Positions 52,614 through 63,842 of a stretch of DNA of 64,000 nt are shown here, in pieces. The stretch lies in the NCBI RefSeq assembly GCF_051401765.1, contig NC_135067.1, forward strand, positions 20,641,501 through 20,705,500. Reading direction: 5' to 3'. How positions within the stretch are numbered: the first letter of the stretch is position 1; every line of letters begins with the position of its first letter. The stretch is from Calliopsis andreniformis. Taxonomy: Eukaryota; Arthropoda; Insecta; Hymenoptera; Andrenidae. The notes beneath the pieces were generated by a model, which worked only from the letters and a program-made list of their open reading frames with translations, made no database searches and was not told the DNA's origin. Position numbers and translations under genes: made by a program.

Positions 52614-53673
52614 GCGATAAGGAGTCGTACCCGTAGAGGACCGTAATAGCCTTAGAATAAGGATGATCCAATTATTTCGATCGACGTTACGTATCTGAGT
52701 AGAGAAAGAAAGGAAGAATTATCGATTCTTCTCGACTGGTTCTTCGCAACCTGTCGTCCTTTATCCTTCGATAGGACAAGCAACGTTACCGAGGCGTTAA
52801 TCTGCCGCTCATTAGGCCCTCTGTGTATTCTTCCTCCTCCTCCCTTTTCCATTTCTTCATTTTTGACACCCTTCCTCCTTCTCCCTTTCGTTCGCAGAGA
52901 TTCTTCTAGCGTTTATAAAAATCTTTGCAACCCTTTCACAGCGAATCTCGAGTCGCTCGTCCAGACCGCGTTTCCCTTGGGTTCTTTACGATCTCGATTA
53001 AATTTTATCGGACGCGAAGAACTTGACTTTGGCTCGTTCCTTTCTCCGACGCAGCCGGGCGCAAACTATCGTTTTTACGAGCAATAAACAGCTGAAAAAG
53101 AATTTCCGCGATAAGTCGTGGTCGGTGCTCCGTAGATTCGCGGGGCCCTTAACGGCGATAGAATAAGAACGACCCAATTATTTCGAGAGAGGTCCTTTGC
53201 CCGCTTCGTCGCGATACGTCCACCATAAACCGACCTATCATCCTTTACTCGTCGTCGCGACGACAGCCGCCTGGACGTTCAGCGGTAATCCGTGCCTCGT
53301 TAAACTGCGTATCATTTCCCTCGGGGTTGACGCTCGCTGCTTCGGTCAGAGTACATTGATCCTTCTGTGCATTCCTTTTTGGCCATTGAATTTTGAGGAA
53401 CACGATCTTCGATATCATTCTGTTGCTACCTTTTTAATCCTGTTTTGCTAAATACATGAACAGTAACTCTTAATACTTCATCAACACTTTCATTTCGCAA
53501 CAAATTCGCTCGACCTGTGCGATAACAGAGACAATCCAATTATTTTTGATTGATTTTTGTAGGTCGTCGCATGTACAGTATTCGCCACTTTTCTTTTATT
53601 TCTGTCTCCTTCTCTCTCACTGGAATGGAACGTGTATCGGCATTACTCAGGCGCTAATCTGCCGCTCATTAAG
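52614..53673. repeat. Three-copy diverged repeat with two conserved blocks
   Basis: Two blocks recur in the same order three times. Block A is CCAATTATTT preceded by an A/G-rich GATAGAATAAG-like stretch, at 52668-52677, 53173-53182 and 53535-53544. Block B is GCGnTAATCtGCCGCTCATTA, at 52794-52814, 53282-53302 (15 of 21 matches to copy 1) and 53651-53671 (20 of 21). A-to-B spacing is 126, 109 and 116 bases; copies are about 505 and 362 bases apart. Copies 1 and 2 also share an upstream GCGATAAG...GTCGT...CCGTAG stretch (52614 and 53108). Sequence between blocks has drifted. This is either an old tandem duplication or a set of regulatory modules under constraint; TAATC and AATTA cores resemble homeodomain sites. 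No open frame is shared by the copies. Confidence 0.7.
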
Positions 53674-54159
53674 CTTCTTTGATTTAGATACGTTGGCGGT
53701 TGGCCTTCTCGAGCTCAGCCTGCCGACGATATGGAGCAACTCCTTGCTCCTCCGTCTTCGTGGCTCCGCTCCTTCGTTCAAGGTAGAAGAGGACAGTGAG
53801 TTACGGCGAAGCTGGCAGACCCCGGTAGATACCTGTATCGCCAGTATTGATTACGAGCGCGTAGATTTAATTGGCTTTTTATCGAAATTAATCCGTTTCG
53901 CGATACTGACCACCGTCTCTCTGATGTATACTGAGTACACTCACGAACCAGTCGTGTCCTGTAATTGTACGGGCGTAAAATACGCGACGATTTGGTGCTG
54001 GCGCGGTCTGGTGCACGAACAGGAACGAATGGTAACGAGAGGATTTATTGCAGCACATGGATGAGAATTGAGACGTTGATTTTGATGAGGGAACTAGCTT
54101 TAGAGTTACTTCATTGCGATGATGCCGTATTTTACAATCGTCGAATGACGTGGGAATGG

Positions 54160-55250
54160 TTGCTTAAGGCTAGAGGAATGAGACGGGAAAGGAAGAGTCA
54201 AGAGTTGGGGAACTAGAAGGATGGCTCAGGTGGGAAGAGGTGAGAGATAACAAGGTGCATGAAGAGCCTGAACACAGATGTAGGAAGCTAGGAAAGCTAA
54301 GCAAGAAAGTCTACGTGAGCTGTTTTGGATTAGGGAAAGTTAGGCTGTGTGGTGAGAGACAAGAGTTAGAGGAAACGTAGAAATGTAGAGAAGACCGAAG
54401 AGGGCTAGCAAGATGCGTGAAGAGCTAAGAAAAGCTTCAGGGGATATAATGAGAAACGAGGAGTCCTAAGGAAAGTTGTAGGAGACTGCAGGCAGATAAT
54501 TTACAGTGATAAAAAATAAAAAAGAAAATACGTCTAGGGGTATGAAAAGTTAAAGGAAAGTACTTAAGAAGAATAAAGTACGTGAAGATTTGAGGAGCAC
54601 TGAGAAAAACTTGGAAAAAGCAGAGGGGATCAGGGAAAGCCAGACCGAGCCACAGGCTCAAACAAGCGAGCAGAGGTGTTCAAGAACAGACAACAAAAAA
54701 CAGAAGAAAAAGAACTCGGGGCGACCAACTGGGAATAATGAAATGCGAAGAGCAACGGGAAAAGACAGGATTTAATCAAGGTATCTCACCGACTGCGTTC
54801 CCTTTGCAAAAGCTTCCTAGTTTCACGCGATTCGCGACGACAGTCTCTGCAGGATCGTGTAATTACATAAATTAGCCGTCGGCGGACGAGTAGGAGAGCA
54901 CTCGTATCTGCGTCGTGTGGAAAGAGAACGAAGAAGTGTTCTCAAGATAAGGGACACAAAAATCTATGCAAGGGAGCGAAAGGCTACGAAAAGAAGCACG
55001 AATGGCTCCAAGAAGACTGACAAAACGAATAGAAATAGGGAAGCAAGGGATAAAGATGGATGCCTCGGCGAAGAGAAACAGCGACGAGAAGATTAATTGA
55101 CGTGGAAAAGATAAAGCTAAATGGAATCGATGGGCAGAGGGGAAATGGAAATGGAGATAGAGACGGATGAATGGAGGGAAGAGGCGTGATGAGAGGAGAC
55201 GGAGATAGGAAAAAAGAAAGCGAGAAGAGAGAATGAAGCAAACGCGTGTC
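54160..55250 (+). other. Strand-asymmetric purine-rich segment, about 1.1 kb
   Basis: The plus strand is dominated by A and G, with runs such as GGGAAAGGAAGAG and AAAAAAGAAAGCGAGAAGAGAG; pyrimidine tracts are rare. The skew covers the degenerate ~160-bp repeat at its left side and continues through 54960-55250, where AATGGAAATGGAGATAGAG-type sequence appears. The predicted peptides here are lysine/arginine-rich on one strand and Ser/Leu/Phe/Pro-rich on the other, which follows from composition and is not evidence of a gene. Confidence 0.65.
54190..54600 (+). repeat. Degenerate ~160-bp tandem repeat in purine-rich DNA
   Basis: Short similar strings recur at intervals near 160 bases: GTGCATGAAGAGCCTG at 54255, ATGCGTGAAGAGCTAAG at 54412 and GTACGTGAAGATTTGAGG at 54578 (spacings 157 and 166); GAGTCAAGAGTTGGGGAAC at 54194 and GAGACAAGAGTTAGAGGAAAC-like sequence at 54355 (spacing 161); CTAGGAAAGCT at 54288 and CTAAGGAAAGTT at 54466 (spacing 178). 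The same order of motifs suggests about three decayed tandem copies. A low-complexity purine background raises the chance of accidental matches, so the claim is moderate. Confidence 0.45.
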
Positions 55251-56418
55251 TAATTTCCCTACGAATGGGTGATCGGTGGACCTGCGGGCGGGTCCCGTGA
55301 TTTATACGACCTAGTACTCATACCACACGGACCTAATGTTAATGCTTACAAGTTGTTAAATGTCTTTAATGTTTAGTCGACGATACTGGGTGAGAGCGGG
55401 AGTGGAACGCGGCGTGGTAACTGGTATCATTGAATGAATAGATGGTTACGGAGACGTGGTTATTCAGGATATTTATGCAGTGCGTTCCCTACTTTATTCC
55501 AGGCACACAGAGAAGTCTGATTGATTGAAGTGGAGTAGCAACGGACTAGAAAGTCTTGGACCGCGTTAGTAGACTGCTATTGTGACTCGGTATAATTTAT
55601 AATGTTGCCGATTAATTTCTCCCATCAAGACAATTAATTTATGAAAACTTCTTGGTATTAAGTGGTTGGTAACGGTTCGAGGATTAAAACTTGAGGAAAT
55701 TATACAGGAAGAAATCGATTAGCCTAATAATTAGCCAGTCATCGACGCGAATGGAGCAATGGATCATGGCGTGGCGCAAAAATTAATCACACTGATCAAT
55801 TTTGTCAGCCGTAAAAATCACGACTAGCTCGACTCATCTAAACGTCACCGTACCCATGGATGTTGCTTTTAAGCGAGAAATTTATCGACGCGAAGGATCA
55901 TTTGCACGCAAATTGTTGCTTGGAATCGCCTCGAGGAGATATCTCTACTGAAATCCATCTCCGTTACCTGTCTCTGAGGACACTAATTTACCAAGGACTC
56001 TGGAAGCGAAAAGTAAAAGCGCTGCCAGTTAAACGATTCACTAATACAAATTCCAGAAATTAGTGTTACGTGCCAATAAACTGATCCGTCGCGGATATGA
56101 AGCTTTCTAAAATGGAATTCATCCACCTGACCAAAAAGTATCTATTCACTATCTAACATAAATTTCAATGCAACAAACGTGATACAAGACCACCGATCAG
56201 ACTGCCGTTCGATACAGCGTAATTCAGGGGAGACGATAACGCGTCGCATTATCTCGACGTACCTACATATATGCATATTCGCTTAGATAGGGCGCGTGTT
56301 TCGCGCAGATTTTTGGATCGTGCCGATAACGGTCTGGTTAATTGAATTCCACTGGAACCGATCGACACCGAAGGGAGTGTCGTGAACGGAGCTGTATCGG
56401 ATGTATGAGCAGAGATGC

Positions 56419-56446
56419 TGAGCGAGAGAGCGAGAGAGAGCGAGAA
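56419..56446 (+). repeat. GAGA/GAGC simple repeat
   Basis: A short imperfect tract of GAGCGAGAGAGCGAGAGAG type. Like the CT tract at 19761 it could bind GAGA-type proteins, without further support. Confidence 0.8.
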
Positions 56447-57308
56447 AGGCAGCAAGGGGTGGAGGGAGCAGTCGAGTTTATCAGCAAGTACGGGATGGCC
56501 GAGAGAGGAGGGTATAAAGTTACAGCCACGGAGACCACATTCGACGCTCATTAGCCTAATCGCCTTCATTACATGAAATTAATATGCAAATACGCTGATG
56601 CGCCGCGTTATTTATAACGCACCGTGGAATAGGTATAACGGGCCGATGCCACGGACGTTACCAACACACGACATGTCACCCAATTAATTATCCACCACCG
56701 TAGTTCCTAGCCTCGTGCACTCTCCGCCTGTTCCTGCCGCGAGCAGGCGAGCGAGCGGGCGACCGAGGAAGCGCGCGCCCGCGCAGAGTTAACGGACCCT
56801 TAACGAGGACTCTTCTCAGGTGCATCGTCGACGAGGCGGAATCGTAGAGGCGGAACGAAAGGGGAGCAGCTCGGCGTGGAGCTCGTGAAGATTTTTGTTC
56901 CCCCGTTCCCCAGAATATTACGCGGGGAAAATGAGGGGATACTGTAAAAACGTGTGATGTTACGCTCAGCGTGAGCTGTAACAAGCGCGCGTGTATTTTA
57001 CGAAATTAACCCCTCTCTAGAGCTTTGCGCTTTTTTTTGCATTTTCGCTTTAAGGGTTCCACCATTTTCTCTCTCTCCCCTTTCTCTCTGTTAGCTATAA
57101 CGCGTGAAACGCGAAGTTTTTTGGTCTCAAACGAGAGTGTCATTTTTGAAACACAGAGTGTTTGTAATTTAAAAAGGAGATCTTTTTTAAATATTTAGCA
57201 ACAAAGGTGGAACTTACAATAAACGAATAGCAATTGGTCTTTAAATTATAATGGCTGACACTTGACACTGAGTCTACTCAGTCACATTCAGTGAGCAGGG
57301 GAGCGTGT

Positions 57309-57432
57309 GATCAGTGAGAGCTGGTCAAGGGTCATAGGCGACCAGTGGGAACTGGTCAGTGGTTAGGAATGACCAGTGGGAGCTGATCAATGGTTAGGGA
57401 TGACCAGTGGGAGCTGGTCATGGGTCAGAGGG
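57309..57432 (+). repeat. 31-bp minisatellite, four copies, each with an internal dyad
   Basis: Four head-to-tail units of exactly 31 bases lie at 57309-57339, 57340-57370, 57371-57401 and 57402-57432. The consensus starts GACCAGTGGGAGCTGGTC and continues with a G-rich GGTTAGGGAT-like tail. Within each unit GACCAG and CTGGTC are reverse complements separated by six bases, so each copy can form a 6-bp stem. Copy 1 has GATCAG (a G-T wobble as RNA) and copy 3 has CTGATC (one mismatch); copies 2 and 4 are perfect. Flanks show no further units. Confidence 0.92.
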
Positions 57433-60400
57433 TGGACAAGTCACCTCCTAGACAACGACCAGATCGGAGAATATCGATCCAATCTGATCGAAGGTTGATG
57501 ACCGACTGACAAAATTGTTGACGGCGTTACCAACTCGAGAAAATAATGGGGAAAAGTGCATTTATAGTGGGAGAATGTGGCTCAACTGGGTATCTGCATT
57601 TAATTTTCAAATAGATGGTAATATTAAATTGTTCCTAATAATTTGGTCACCCATTGTAATTTGACTCGCCCTTCACGCCGCTGAGACGGCATCCGGAGAA
57701 TTCTAATTTCCAGAGGCATTAGGCTTTGTAATGAACTTCCGCTCTAACGAGACCATAAGGCGCGCACACGCTCGAAGTCGAAGTTATTGGAAACGAGGCG
57801 GGGGTGTTGACTGATTTATGCTTTGAACCATGGAAATGACAAAACTTCTGGCGTAGATATTCAATGACTGTCATTACTCTACATCTGAACAATTAATTCA
57901 AAAATAGAATCGATTCAATTTCAATTTTCCACAATTTCGTTTAGAAAAGTTCACATTCCAACTATTCCACAGGAAAGCGCATTCTCTGTCCCACTGCAAT
58001 ATTGCATCATCGTATTCCACTCTCGGCCAGCGACAGAGAGCTCATTATTCTCAGCAGTTCGAGAAAGGTGCACGAGCCAGTGTTCCGGACGCCATAAATC
58101 GGGAAACTCGGAGGGCCCACTCTCTTTTATCTAAATAGCTTATTAAGCGTTGCCCACGCGCCAGCGTTTCGACCCTTAATTTATGAAGGGTACACCCGGT
58201 GTTAATGCACTCGTACGTACGCGCTGTGCCGCGTGAACCGACCGCTATAACGAATAGGTTCCACCTATTGCGCCAGCGTGAAGGCTGGAGGGTGGAGGAA
58301 TACGCGCAGGTACGACTATAGGGAGCCCGGAGCGTGGAATAAATTATGAAAATTCCGAATGTCAGGAGTGATCAAAGGGGCCCGGCGTCTCATTGTGCGC
58401 GCCGCCTGTCCGACTGTTTAGCGCTTGTGAGCGCAACGAGACGCCTTGGAAATAAAGTAATAGCGAACTGGCTCGACACACCGACGCCAACACGTCGTCT
58501 GGCCCAACCAGTCAAAGAATATTTCAAAAGTGCTTCCACCTGGACTGAATTGATCGTCTCTAAACGAGAAACGGTGTTGCAGCGGACACTGCCTGGATGC
58601 AAGTCGCTCAGATGGGGGGAAAAGGTTTCCAAGGTGGCTGACAAGCCGATTTACAGTCGATCATCCGCCAGGAGTAGTTAGGTGTGAACTTGTCCGAGGA
58701 AAACTATGGGATCAGCGTTCCCTGCTCGTAAATGGTGAGAAGACAGGGAATAAAATTGTATAGCGAGCTAGTGAGAAGAATGTTACGCCAACGCACAGTG
58801 TTACGGTATCTTGTAAAAATGTTATGTTATTGCTGCTGGTTGTTGTTGGATTCGGCTTGTGATCTCAGCGAGTTCTGTTTCCAGTGGTTTCGAGAAGTGG
58901 GTGGTCTTTTTGCATTTTATTTTCAAGTAATTATATCATATAAAATTGAAAAATAGATGGAGTTTGACTGTGGAAAAATATGTATGAAATTGACTCGGGT
59001 TTCAATGGGTTAAGACACAAGAAAAAGCTAACTATATAATTCAAATAAGACCTTAATGCTCAGGTTTCATGGCAAGAGGTAGGGAATCGCGCGTTTCAAT
59101 AAAGTAGAAAAACGGGGCGTGTAGAGGGCGATTAGCGGTTACGAGCCGGCTGCTTAAGGGAAGTGGAGAACACGTTAACACACACACCGGTAACACGTAA
59201 GTACCATCGCGTTTATGCGCTCGTACATGAAGGTAGATCCATTGATAATGTCCCCGGCTGTTCTCGCACCCCGTCTTAAGGACTCGTTCATAGCTCACGG
59301 ATGCTAACCAGCTGGAAAATACGAGAGACGTGGCAGGATCGTCTCAGGAAACAGGAGGTGGAGACGTCGTGAACGTTGGTTTGGAGATGTTCGGAGGAAG
59401 GCTAGTTCTGCTCGCCACTTTTTCTTCAGCTTTTTCTCCTCCTTCCTGACAGCGTTTTCTTTCTCGGCAACTCGTCCCTCACTAACTTCAATTGGCTGCT
59501 TCAAATACTTCTTCTTTTTTCCCTTGTTTCAGACGACGATGTCGCGGTCTTTTCGCTAGCGAATCGACATCTTAAAGTATTGTCGGAACTGGTGTTAACA
59601 GGAGACAGTGTTTCTAGGTTGTTACTTACCTGGACACAAACTAAACCAGTCTGGGTCAGGTTAGGTACTGGGAATTCTTGTCGAGTAACTTTATTTTCGC
59701 AGTGTACAGGTTTAAACTTGTTCTAGTTAAACTGTTTTATGACTCCAGTTAAGGTTCTTAATCCTCGGACGGCGGACAGTTCATAGATCAATTGCACCCT
59801 GAGTGCATTGCCGGTCAAGGCTTGAAATAAGAATAGAAAAAGTAAAATGGTATAGATAAGCCACGATATCTGGAAAGAGATCGACTGTATTAATTTCCGT
59901 GGCATTGACGACGTCCCCGTTACTATTATGTTAATAAGAACACAAATGCGTGAGCCATTCTTCCTCGACACCTATAATTATACGTAACGGATAATTTCGA
60001 TGCATATTTAGGAAGCAGAAGCATGTACAGTCTATCTATCTTCTATTCACCGTGTGTGTTTTCTTCTGTTTCGAAACAGATGTCGACAGAATTATAAATC
60101 ACCAAGTTCGAGCAGTAAACGTGGAACGAGTCACAAGAAAATGGAGGAGGTAACGCTACGATTCTTCCCGAAGAAGTTAATTCGTTCTTTCTCGTTCCCC
60201 TTTCGCTCGGTCGAACTTCTCTTCTTGCTCGTTTTCTACTGATCGCGAGCCAGCGTTACTCTTCTTCGCAACTTCCTATCCGCCTATTAATCTGGTTATT
60301 AATCATCGACGCGAGCGGCGTTCTTCTTAATCGTCGAGCAGCCTCCCGTCCACTCACCTGATACAAATTGCTTTTTCGGCCGCTTCTTAACCGTGGCCCG

Positions 60401-60937
60401 AACAAAGAGCAACTTTTGCCATTATCTGGGTAACCCGTCCCACCGTCTCGTAATCAATTTACCTTCAATTGCCATTTCGACGAAGTTTCGGCAAGTGGCT
60501 GGACGCTCGAACGCCAATGGATCGTTGTTCTCTTATTGATTTCCCGATTTTTCGTCGAACTTTGCGGTTTCGATAGCAGAAACACGTTTCAGTGTATATT
60601 GTCTGAGAATACTGCTGGTGATATTAATAACGACATGACCTGCTGATTTAATCTTACCAGTAGCTCTAGTTCAGATTTTCTTGGTTCCAATATACTCACA
60701 TAATTCAGAGAACAAACACTTGTTAATTGTAAAAGCAATATACACGTTCAATAATGGAACAGCCTTCTCTATGACGTAAATCATTTCAGTCTGTGAATAG
60801 GCAGGGTAGTCAATAACCTCAGGAAGCAGGATAGATCGTAAGGAATATTCTAAACGCGTGCACGGGGTCAGTCGATAACCGGAAGTCCAGGATAGCGACT
60901 GGGGTTCGATTGACGTTATTAATAATTTCACGCGACC

Positions 60938-60949
60938 GGTCGGCCGACC
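60938..60949. repeat. 12-bp GC-rich perfect palindrome
   Basis: GGTCGGCCGACC equals its reverse complement, in an otherwise mixed-composition stretch. Confidence 0.75.
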
Positions 60950-63034
60950 TGATTTACAGCGATTCGCGAATGCATTCATGCCCGTTGATACGCGCTGGTG
61001 ACAAGCACAAAGCTCCAAGCTTTAGGACACGCCTCGGGTGCGGCTGAAAAGCCAGCAATAAATGGACGGTGTATACGAGCTAGGCAGAAACTTATAATGC
61101 AGGTGCCTATGGTCTTCCCTTCGCTCGGGATAGCCATCTCTTATGCACTTTTATGCGCCACCACGTATGAGGTCTAAGTATGTATTTTAAGTATCTATGT
61201 GGACATTTAGTATGTGGATCCCTTCGTGGCGCGTAATGCAGCACGTACCGGGTGTCACGAGTCGAATAGGCGCCAGGTTCAAATTTCTAGAAACTGTGTA
61301 GATGACTAACAATTAACAGAATATATGATTTCACGTGTGCTTCATTTTTATGCGACACAAGTATTTTCACGCGTATTTTAGCTTTGCATCTCCCAAGAGT
61401 AGAAAATAGTATTTTCTTGTTTAGCAATATCAGAAATTTTCATTTACCTACTTCGTGTGCGCTCCGGTTTCACGCCTGCGAGAAATGAAGCTCGACTATT
61501 CCAGGACGAAATGAAAGTAGCAAAATTGAAACTTCTCTAAGTAAACAAACTCTGGGATACAGTTTCGCTTCGACTGGCACAGCACAGAGCGCTCAAAAAC
61601 GGGTCGGATGAGCACAGGGAGAATGAAACTTATTCGCCACGCAAATCCTGACAGGGAATAAAGTTTATGCACAACCGAGACCAATCAAACTTCTCAAATT
61701 CTCGATAGGAAAAAGAAGGGTGCCTCTGGAGCAAAGTTGAATTTACGTCGACTCAACTTCACTTAACCTGGAAACCGTTCCTCGGGCTTAATGAACTTTC
61801 TTACAGCGCGTTTTACACGTCGCGAGCTCATTTTAATTAAGAGTAGCTAGCACCCTCGCGCTCGGAGTACCTCGTTACTTCAATGCGGGTCACTAACGCG
61901 TGCGATATCGCGCGGTATTTAAACAAGAGCCTTAGGCGAGATGCTGCTGCTCTCGAAAGAAGCGACTCACACGACATGCGAGGTCTTTGCGATGAAAGAA
62001 ATCGGTTTCGCGATAGAGAACAAGAGCGTCGTTGGAGGCACGCGTCTGACGGACCTACCCTCCTAACATTCCCCGCCATTCTGCCTCTTAGCTCGCTCGA
62101 ACCGAATTTACACCGTTTAAAGACACGTTCTTCAGCAATGGGCTGCTCCAGTCACGTCTCTTCTTTGCAAAAAGACATTCCTTAAGCAGCATGCAATTAT
62201 ATTATTCCGTGTTAACACCTGTTTCTTCTGTGCTGCTCCACGCCTAGCCTCTAGCTACTTTCTTGTAATTTTTTACCACGAATGCGAGCGAAGGACGGCG
62301 GGAAAAGGAAGTCGAGTCCGCTGTCGAGCGTTCTACGACACTCGAGCGAAATTGTTCCAGTACTCGGGAAGTCTTGAATGGAAACGAACTTCTGCGAACT
62401 TTACAAAGCCCGGTGTCGATCAACCGGTCGCTCGAGCGCGGCAGATAACTGCGATGACTCGAACAACTTGCTTGACGGTTATCCAATACTCCGATATTGT
62501 TGTTATTAATGGGCCTGGTGTTTTGCCAGTGATCGGATATTAGTTAACGGTAGTGGTCCTGGACGGTTTAAGGAGAATCTTAGTCGGAGGATGTTAACGC
62601 TTTGATGGATGGTATTCGTCGATTATGGCGAAGCAAGTATCCCAGTGATATTACTATCGTAAGAACTCCTACCGAGGCTTACTGTATGCAGTTCACGATT
62701 GCTATGAAATTGAGTTGGTAATTCAACTTCGCTACGGCTTTCGGAGCAAGGCTAATTTATTCGAGAGCCGTGCAATTAAAAGATGCTCGGAGTGATTCAG
62801 GAAAGCATTCCAGCGTTGTTACTCGGCGAGCGTGTTGCACGTAACAGGGTCACCCGGTAGAGAGTAAGGCCGAGCATCAGCTGACCGGGCGCATTTTTCA
62901 TTAACGCGGTGTAAAGGCTCGCATGAATAGGTAAACCGGCTAGAGGAAGCGCCACTGGCGCTATCTCCGCGCGACAAGAGCGCGATTAAGATTCCCGTGG
63001 GCTGCACGCAACGGCCGACCGCGATGACAGCCCG

Positions 63035-63295
63035 ATGAAAATCATTACGCCTGCCGCTGAATTTTCCGCTGATCTTATCAGCCGGTTTGCCCGTGTTTTA
63101 TCAGCCGACGACAGACTTTTCACCGGCGGAAATCCGCTTTTCGAGCAGATCGACCGCAGGAGATCTTCGATCAAGCCGCGCAGGATTACAAGTCGCTCCG
63201 AGGAATACGATCATTTCTTCGCCTTGCATCCTCGTCGAAACGGCTTGGAATCGGGTCCAGCAACGATCCAGCAGGAAATCAATCCACGGGAATAA
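63035..63295 (+). CDS. Candidate small ORF, 86 codons; product unknown, possibly spurious
   Basis: An ATG-initiated frame ends at TAA immediately before the end of the minus-strand candidate at 63296. Residues 1-45 read as a mixed charged/hydrophobic stretch (for example FSADLISRFARVLSADD) followed by a basic RR-rich part. About 56 percent of codons begin with a purine, only slightly above chance. The opposite strand is also open for most of this interval. The same DNA holds a direct repeat of TTATCAGCCG, so a regulatory reading is at least as likely as a coding one. Confidence 0.12.
   Translation: MKIITPAAEFSADLISRFARVLSADDRLFTGGNPLFEQIDRRRSSIKPRRITSRSEEYDHFFALHPRRNGLESGPATIQQEINPRE
63075..63107 (+). 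promoter_or_regulatory. Direct repeat of TTATCAGCCG, GATA-like
   Basis: TTATCAGCCG occurs at 63075-63084 and 63098-63107. TTATCA is the complement of the GATA-factor core TGATAA. The first copy is also part of the dyad GCTGAT-CTT-ATCAGC. The repeat lies inside the weak small-ORF candidate at 63035-63295. Confidence 0.35.
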
Positions 63296-63673
63296 TTAGG
63301 GGCGATCGTTCGAATCGACCGCCACTATGATCGTGATTCCGAGTTTAACGACGATGAGTCTGATCTCGACGCATCCTTCGCAGAATTCCAGCGACGGCTT
63401 TTTACCCAGCCTCCTCTTCCTCCTCCTCCCACTTAGTCGACCTCGACTATCTTCTACGTATCCACCGACCTTCTCGCCTTCCGGCTTCGACTGGGCATCG
63501 ATATCGAACGACGTGTCGAAGCGACTCGTCGGATAGACCGGTTGCGAGGAGGGAACGGGGATTCGCGGTTCGCGGACGTGTACTCTCGTTGTTGTGGGAA
63601 CGCAGATGAGATTCCTAACGGAATTACTGCGTGCACGGAATAGACTGCGTTGCGGTGGATCGAACCTGTCCAT
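63296..63673 (-). CDS. Candidate open frame, 125 codons with ATG; product unknown, possibly spurious
   Basis: This minus-strand frame begins at an ATG in an acceptable eukaryotic context (AACATGG, 63671-63673), with an in-frame TGA 27 bases upstream, and ends at TAA. The product would be basic, with an Arg/Ser-rich start (RSLFRARSNSVRN), a central acidic/polar stretch (FDTSFDIDAQSKPEGEK) and a basic run (GRRRKRRLGKK). A GGGTAAAA sequence inside the last third could be a splice donor, in which case only the first ~90 codons would be exonic and the rest of the gene would lie to the left. Against it: two other frames are also open across the same DNA, only about half of the codons I counted begin with a purine, and no domain is recognised. 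Confidence 0.18.
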   Translation of the reverse strand: MDRFDPPQRSLFRARSNSVRNLICVPTTTRVHVREPRIPVPSSQPVYPTSRFDTSFDIDAQSKPEGEKVGGYVEDSRGRLSGRRRKRRLGKKPSLEFCEGCVEIRLIVVKLGITIIVAVDSNDRP

Positions 63674-63842
63674 GTTGCACGTGAAAATCGAACATCAGCC
63701 TTTTCGAGCTGAACTGCTCTTACCAAGACACCTGTCTGTGAACTGCTAACGCTTGAAAGCTTGTCACGTTGCTGGCTTCAATGGTGTTAATTTCCACTTT
63801 TGGGAAGTAGAGTAAGTTTCACTTCAATTTAGGAGTATTTAG

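Larger units (their letters stand above)
55250..63000. other. Non-coding, mixed composition
   Basis: Contains the GAGA-type tract at 56419, the 31-bp minisatellite at 57309 and the palindrome at 60938. 56690-56900 is CpG-rich. 57440-58200, 58700-60300 and 61000-61800 show only short broken frames and no repeat I can support. Confidence 0.5.

Noticed and set aside
63658..63668. GGATCGAACC resembles a minus-strand tRNA B-box
   Set aside because: The T-arm stem (ACAGG against CACCG) does not pair and no A-box lies at the expected position.
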